This document shows, piece by piece, positions 40,835 through 44,316 of a stretch of 44,316 nt of DNA (positions are counted from its first letter, which is position 1; every line of letters starts with the position of its first letter). The stretch is from an uncultured Adlercreutzia sp. GTDB taxonomy: Bacteria > Actinomycetota > Coriobacteriia > Coriobacteriales > Eggerthellaceae. Below the pieces are notes generated by a model that saw only the letters and a list, made by a program, of their open reading frames with translations, searched no databases and had not been told where the DNA came from. Position numbers and translations under genes: made by a program. The stretch lies in assembly GCA_910585575.1 (NCBI GenBank), contig CAJUFS010000019.1, positions 1-44,316 of the forward strand. Direction: 5' to 3'.

Positions 40835-41542
40835 CTAGTCCACGGCTTCCGGCGCCTCGGTGAGCACGTCGGCCAGCAGCTCGCCGTCGCTCTCGAGGAA
40901 TCCATCGGTCATGCAGGCGAGGCCCCGGTAGAAGTCGGTTTTCGCAAAGTGGCGCATATCCACGGTTAGCAGGGGTGCCCAGGCGCCCACGTGGTCGCCA
41001 AGGAAGTTTCTCTGAGTCTCCAGCAGGTTGAAAGCCGCTTCTTCGTCGCCTTGTCGCAGGGCATCGGCCGTGCGCCGGCAGAGCGTGCCCATGAACTCGA
41101 GCTCGAGGGCGATATGATCCTCGCCCTCACGCCAGGAAGGATCCTTGTCGATGCCGAAAGCGCGGTAGATGGCTAGCACTTCGTCGCGAGCCTGCTGCAT
41201 GAGAAGGCGCTTCTCCGAGGTGTACACGCTCTCAAAGGGGAAGGCGGCGCCGTCCAGCTCGTTGGTGTTACCAATGAACGCGCGCACGTAGTCTACGGCG
41301 AGCTCCGTAAGGGTGTTGTCCCACTGTTGGCTCAGGTACGAGGCAATGAGGCGATGACCCCGATCACTTTGGACGTTTCCCGTGGCTGCGGGAAAGCGCA
41401 TGGCAGAAAGGACTTCGAGCAGCTCCTCGTCCACCTCCTTGCGGTACAGGCGCGAGAGCAGCTCGTAAGTGGCAGCGCGCTGCTCGCACAAGTTCGCAAG
41501 GTCATCGAAGAAGTTCTGCTCCTCGGGGGCGATAGTAGTCAT
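40835..41542 (-). CDS. TorD-family chaperone (second copy)
   Basis: The 235-residue protein matches the TorD family: helices with YELLSRLYRKEVDEE, FPFESVYTSEKRLLMQQ, and the signature GEDHIALELEFMGTLCRR. It differs clearly from the copy at 11828-12526. AGGAGA lies 6 bases before the ATG at 41542. The catechol-dehydroxylase-like operon next door has no chaperone gene of its own, so this protein is the natural candidate to mature that enzyme. It sits 8 bases after the unknown gene and 3 before the UvrD-like gene. Confidence 0.87.
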   Translation of the reverse strand: MTTIAPEEQNFFDDLANLCEQRAATYELLSRLYRKEVDEELLEVLSAMRFPAATGNVQSDRGHRLIASYLSQQWDNTLTELAVDYVRAFIGNTNELDGAAFPFESVYTSEKRLLMQQARDEVLAIYRAFGIDKDPSWREGEDHIALELEFMGTLCRRTADALRQGDEEAAFNLLETQRNFLGDHVGAWAPLLTVDMRHFAKTDFYRGLACMTDGFLESDGELLADVLTEAPEAVD

Positions 41543-41550
41543 GGGTTCTC

Positions 41551-42369
41551 CTATTCTCCGCTGTTCATCTCCGCCAGAACGGTGCGTCCCAAATCGGTGA
41601 TGCGCCATCGCTTGCCCTCCCATTTCACGGCATCGCACTCGTTGAGCTTGCCGATGAAGCGCTGGGGGTACATGCGCGGCTTTTCGAGCACCGGGTCGTC
41701 GCCGATGAGGGCCGCCACCTCTTTCTCACTGGTGCCGTCCTCTGCGGCGGCCGCCTCAAGCACGGCGCGGAAAAGATGGCGGTACTGCGGCTCCGATTCT
41801 AGCTGCCAGGCCAGGTGGTCGGCAGGGCGGTTGCCGGCCAGGGCCGCTTGGCCGTCGGCGGTGGTATGCCAGTAAATCTCCGGAGGGACAACGGGCGTGA
41901 GGTACTCGACGCCGTCCTCGACGACAACGCTCGGTTCCAGGTTAAGGCTCTCGTAGCTGCTGCCGTCTTCGCACAGGCGCTCGAGGGCGCCGGCGCGGTG
42001 AAGGTGATGAAGAATCAGGTCGGGTGTGAAGACGCTTTTGGCGTGGCGCTGGAACTCGGCGATGAAGGCGGTGATGTCCTCGTTGGCCTGGGGCGCGGTG
42101 CAGCGATCCATAAGAGCGAAGAGCAGTTTGCGTGAGGGCTGCATGTTGTCGAGGAGGGTGGCGATGCGCACCGCGGCGGGCTGAGCGGCCAGTGACTCGG
42201 ATGCTTGGGCGAGGGCCTCGGCGGAGGGAAACTCCTTGGGCTCCGCGCGGATGACGCCGCTTTCGATGGGCGCGTCGAGGTCGTCTTCGCTCGGCCCGAA
42301 GTCGGCCAGAGGGTCGAACGTGCCGTAGTCTTCCTCAAGGGAAAGGTCGAAGAAGTCGTCGGTCGTCAT
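41551..42369 (-). CDS. Unrecognised cytoplasmic protein with C-terminal winged-helix-like end
   Basis: I cannot name this 272-residue protein. It has no signal, membrane helix or cysteine motif. The first 60 residues are acidic (DDFFDLSLEEDYGTFDPLADF), and the middle is helical. The last 60 (KEVAALIGDD, then KLNECDAVKWEGKRWRITDLGRTVL) resemble a winged-helix end, as found in some regulators and adaptor proteins. Position between NapH-like and TorD-like genes suggests a part in assembly or regulation of the redox system. The ATG at 42369 has GAAAGGAC; the frame runs 48 codons further up without support. Confidence 0.7.
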   Translation of the reverse strand: MTTDDFFDLSLEEDYGTFDPLADFGPSEDDLDAPIESGVIRAEPKEFPSAEALAQASESLAAQPAAVRIATLLDNMQPSRKLLFALMDRCTAPQANEDITAFIAEFQRHAKSVFTPDLILHHLHRAGALERLCEDGSSYESLNLEPSVVVEDGVEYLTPVVPPEIYWHTTADGQAALAGNRPADHLAWQLESEPQYRHLFRAVLEAAAAEDGTSEKEVAALIGDDPVLEKPRMYPQRFIGKLNECDAVKWEGKRWRITDLGRTVLAEMNSGE

Positions 42370-42400
42370 GGGGCGCGTCCTTTCGTCGTGGGGTTGCGGT

Positions 42401-43447
42401 TTAATCGTCAAGGCCGATAGAGGCCGCCAGGGGAAGGTCCTCGTCGAGAATTGGCGCATCGGCCTCTTTCTGCTTGCGAGTTTTTCTGCTTTGGGAGGGA
42501 GGCTCGGTGTCATCGGCCCGCGCTGGCAAAAACGGCATGGTAATGGCGCGGCCCGGGCAGGCGTCTACGCAGGCCCGGCATTTGGTGCACTCTGACCAAT
42601 CTGCCCCGCGCTCGGGGTGGCGCGGGTCGATGCCCTGTTCGCACACGCGTGCACAGACGCCGCAGGTGACGCCTCTCGAGGTTTCCAGGCAGGCCTGGTC
42701 GTTAATGGCCGGGCGGAAGGTGCGGTTCGCCTTGCCGATGAGGCTCATGAGGGCTGAGAGCGGGCAGAAGGTGCTGCACCATTTCCGGAAGAAGACCACC
42801 TCGGCTGCCAGCAGCGCCGGCACTGCCACAATCGACCAGGTGACATCGCCGCCGGTAAATAGCAGCATGACGAGCAGCACCGTGGCGAAGGTGAGGCCGA
42901 TGGGGCAGATCAGGCAGAAGACGGGGAAGCCGAAGATGGCCGCGGTGAGCAGGGAGCCGCCGAGCACGACATGGCGCGAGTCGATGGCGCCCCGCTTCTC
43001 AGCGCAGGAGTCGCAGCCTTTCACTTTGCCGCATCCGGTGTGGATGACCTTAAGCTCTTCGACCGAGAGGGGCTTGACGGTGCGCTCTGCTTCCGAGGAG
43101 GCTTTCCCGTCGGTTTCCGTCGACAAGGCCGCCTCCGTAGCCGCGTCCGTCTTCTTGTGGAAGATGTCGCGCAGCTTCGAGACGACGGGCACGGGGCACA
43201 CCCAGCCGCAGAAGGCGCGCCCGAGAAGGAGAATGGCCGCAACGGCCAGCCCGAGCGATACAAGGGCGCGGGGCACGAGCATCTTCGAGGCCAGCATGGT
43301 GCCCAGAGCCCCCAGGGGGCAGAGGATGGAGATGGAGCCCCAGCCGAAGGCGGAAAGCGTGCCCACGCCGGAATGGAAGGCAAAGCCGACGCCGATGACG
43401 AGCAAGACGGCCAGGGGAACAAGGATTCTCAGGGTCTTGGTGTTCAT
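42401..43447 (-). CDS. NapH-like membrane Fe-S protein (second copy)
   Basis: The 348-residue protein has an N-terminal helix, a second helix pair ending in CGWVCP, and further helices with CLICP and CSTFCP. Two C-terminal ferredoxin motifs follow (CGVCARVC and CTKCRACVDAC). It is longer than the copy at 13187 because of a polar insert at about residues 95-150 (with CGKVKGCDSCAEKR) and a charged tail. It would take electrons from quinol and pass them to the NapG-like partner encoded 10 bases upstream. Confidence 0.87.
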   Translation of the reverse strand: MNTKTLRILVPLAVLLVIGVGFAFHSGVGTLSAFGWGSISILCPLGALGTMLASKMLVPRALVSLGLAVAAILLLGRAFCGWVCPVPVVSKLRDIFHKKTDAATEAALSTETDGKASSEAERTVKPLSVEELKVIHTGCGKVKGCDSCAEKRGAIDSRHVVLGGSLLTAAIFGFPVFCLICPIGLTFATVLLVMLLFTGGDVTWSIVAVPALLAAEVVFFRKWCSTFCPLSALMSLIGKANRTFRPAINDQACLETSRGVTCGVCARVCEQGIDPRHPERGADWSECTKCRACVDACPGRAITMPFLPARADDTEPPSQSRKTRKQKEADAPILDEDLPLAASIGLDD

Positions 43448-43457
43448 AGCGTCCTCC

Positions 43458-44087
43458 CTAGGCTTCCGTGTCCGGCACGACGATGATGGCGCGGCTGGTG
43501 GCGCCCGAGGAGATGGAGCCGTTCTGCAGCGATACGCAGACGCTCTCGCAGGCCCCGCAGCCGTTGCATTTGTCGGCGATCACATGCGGACGGCTGTCGG
43601 CATCTAGCTCGATGGCCTCGTAGGGGCAGGCGTCGTAGCAGTAACGGCAACCGGTGAGGCGGTAGGCCAGGCACCAGTCCTCGATGACGATGGCCTTGCC
43701 GAGGATAGTGGTCTCCGGTTCGGCTCCCTGCGGGAGGGCAAGGGCCTCGGTGGGACAGCGCTCAACGCAGAGGGGGCGGCCGTCGTTGGCCTGCTCGCAC
43801 CAATCGCACCAGTGGTTGTCGAAGTACATGACGGGCGTGCGCATGGCTACGAGGCCGTCCTCGATGTGGGCTGGCCTGATGACGGAGTGCGGGCATACTT
43901 CGAAGCATTTCTCGCAGCGGATGCAGGCCGAGATAAGGCGTTGCTCGTCCTGGCCGCCGGGGGGCCGCACCAGGGCGTCGGCATTGGCAACTTTGACGCC
44001 GCCGAGGGCAGCCAGCACAGCTACGCCCCCCACGCCCAAGCAGAGGTTGCGACGGGTGATAACAGGTCTCTTATTAGTGGATTCCAT
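43458..44087 (-). CDS. NapG-like Tat-exported polyferredoxin (second copy)
   Basis: The protein of about 209 residues has a twin-arginine signal (VITRRNLCLGVGG, then a hydrophobic stretch to about residue 36). Four cysteine groups for [4Fe-4S] clusters follow: CIRCEKCFEVC, CDWCEQANDGRPLCVERC, CRYCYDAC and CNGCGACESVC. The ATG at 44087 is chosen for its closeness to GAAGGGCGG and for a normal-length signal; ATGs at 44105 and 44120 are in frame. It is the first gene of the minus-strand operon, preceded by a near-consensus promoter and three stacked hairpins in the leader. Confidence 0.87.
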   Translation of the reverse strand: MESTNKRPVITRRNLCLGVGGVAVLAALGGVKVANADALVRPPGGQDEQRLISACIRCEKCFEVCPHSVIRPAHIEDGLVAMRTPVMYFDNHWCDWCEQANDGRPLCVERCPTEALALPQGAEPETTILGKAIVIEDWCLAYRLTGCRYCYDACPYEAIELDADSRPHVIADKCNGCGACESVCVSLQNGSISSGATSRAIIVVPDTEA

Positions 44088-44104
44088 AATCCGCCCTTCG
44101 GACA

Positions 44105-44148
44105 TCGCAAGCGACGGCACGCGAGTGCCGGCAGGTTCCCCAACCTGC
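44105..44148 (-). promoter_or_regulatory. Three adjacent hairpins in the 5' leader of the right-hand operon
   Basis: Read on the minus strand, GCAGGTT/AACCTGC (44148-44131, 4-nt loop), CGGCAC/GTGCCG (44130-44115, 4-nt loop) and TCGC/GCGA (44114-44105) abut each other, just before the ribosome site of the NapG-like gene. Such back-to-back stems suggest a folded regulatory leader. I do not recognise a known riboswitch class. Confidence 0.5.
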
Positions 44149-44157
44149 TCGTATCGT

Positions 44158-44166
44158 TATGCAAAT
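44158..44166 (-). promoter_or_regulatory. ATTTGCATA motif shared with the first molybdoenzyme operon
   Basis: ATTTGCATA on the minus strand equals the core of each arm of the inverted repeat at 7229-7267. It lies about 35-40 bases past the predicted transcription start, similar to its place in the first operon. No second arm is present here. Confidence 0.3.
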
Positions 44167-44205
44167 GATGTCCGCTCGAAACTTCGGGCGGTTTCCCCGT
44201 TGATC

Positions 44206-44234
44206 ATAATAAGATGGCCGTTGACCCCTGTCAA
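44206..44234 (-). promoter_or_regulatory. Promoter of the NapG-NapH-unknown-TorD-UvrD operon
   Basis: On the minus strand TTGACA (44234-44229), a 17-base spacer and TATTAT (44211-44206) match the housekeeping consensus at 11 of 12 positions. The start would be near 44199, giving a leader of about 110 bases. The sequence from 44235 to the window edge holds no feature I can name. Confidence 0.75.
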
Positions 44235-44316
44235 GGACAAGCCGTCCTCCCCAATGTGGCAGACGGCGTGACTTTGATGGGGGCAGCATCCCCTCGATCT
44301 CCTACCAGCCCGTTCC

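Overview
The window reads as chromosomal DNA of a high-GC, anaerobic gut actinobacterium of class Coriobacteriia, most likely family Eggerthellaceae (Eggerthella, Gordonibacter or Adlercreutzia relatives). The reasons are two DMSO-reductase-family molybdoenzyme systems with Tat signals, a LuxR-type regulator carrying a large multi-pass membrane domain, several NapG/NapH-like Fe-S proteins, and high-GC coding with strong GGAGG ribosome sites. The genus cannot be fixed from sequence reading alone. No tRNA, rRNA, CRISPR array, insertion sequence or phage gene was seen.

Layout. (1) 1-2243: the methionine genes metY (5' end outside the window) and metA, with a small acidic ORF. (2) 2318-4931: a ZIP metal transporter, then an ECF sigma factor overlapping its probable anti-sigma factor. 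(3) 5234-6428: a promoter, long leader, rplM, rpsI and terminator. (4) 6642-14011: a MarR regulator, then a six-gene molybdoenzyme operon (catalytic A, Fe-S B, membrane C, TorD-like chaperone, NapG-like, NapH-like). A promoter and a perfect 12-bp inverted repeat precede it. (5) 14253-19530: L-rhamnose catabolism (rhaB, rhaA, rhaD, MFS transporter). (6) 19666-21785: type III glutamine synthetase. (7) 21967-24018: an unrecognised TPR-bearing protein. (8) 24257-28078: a response regulator divergent from an ABC transporter and histidine kinase. (9) 28085-29752: a repeat-built promoter/operator in front of an AlbA_2 (Schlafen-type)/HATPase/HTH protein. (10) 29849-32126: a multicluster ferredoxin with an MvhD-like core, followed by a stand-alone UvrD-like C-terminal domain. 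(11) 32123-38705: a membrane LuxR regulator divergent from a catechol-dehydroxylase-like molybdoenzyme with its Fe-S and membrane-anchor subunits. (12) 38924-44234: a minus-strand operon of NapG-like, NapH-like, an unknown protein, a TorD-like chaperone and a UvrD-like ATPase, with a near-consensus promoter and a three-hairpin leader.

How it fits together. The right third looks like an inducible anaerobic respiration module. The Tat-exported molybdoenzyme would receive electrons through DmsB/DmsC-like subunits. The flanking loci would supply electron-transfer proteins and a maturation chaperone. The membrane LuxR protein would sense the substrate. The least explained elements are two UvrD-derived proteins placed beside these redox genes and the repeat array ahead of the AlbA_2 gene, in which the -35 box, the -10 box and the start codon all fall within copies of one repeat family. 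Functions are inferred from motifs read by eye; no database search was run.
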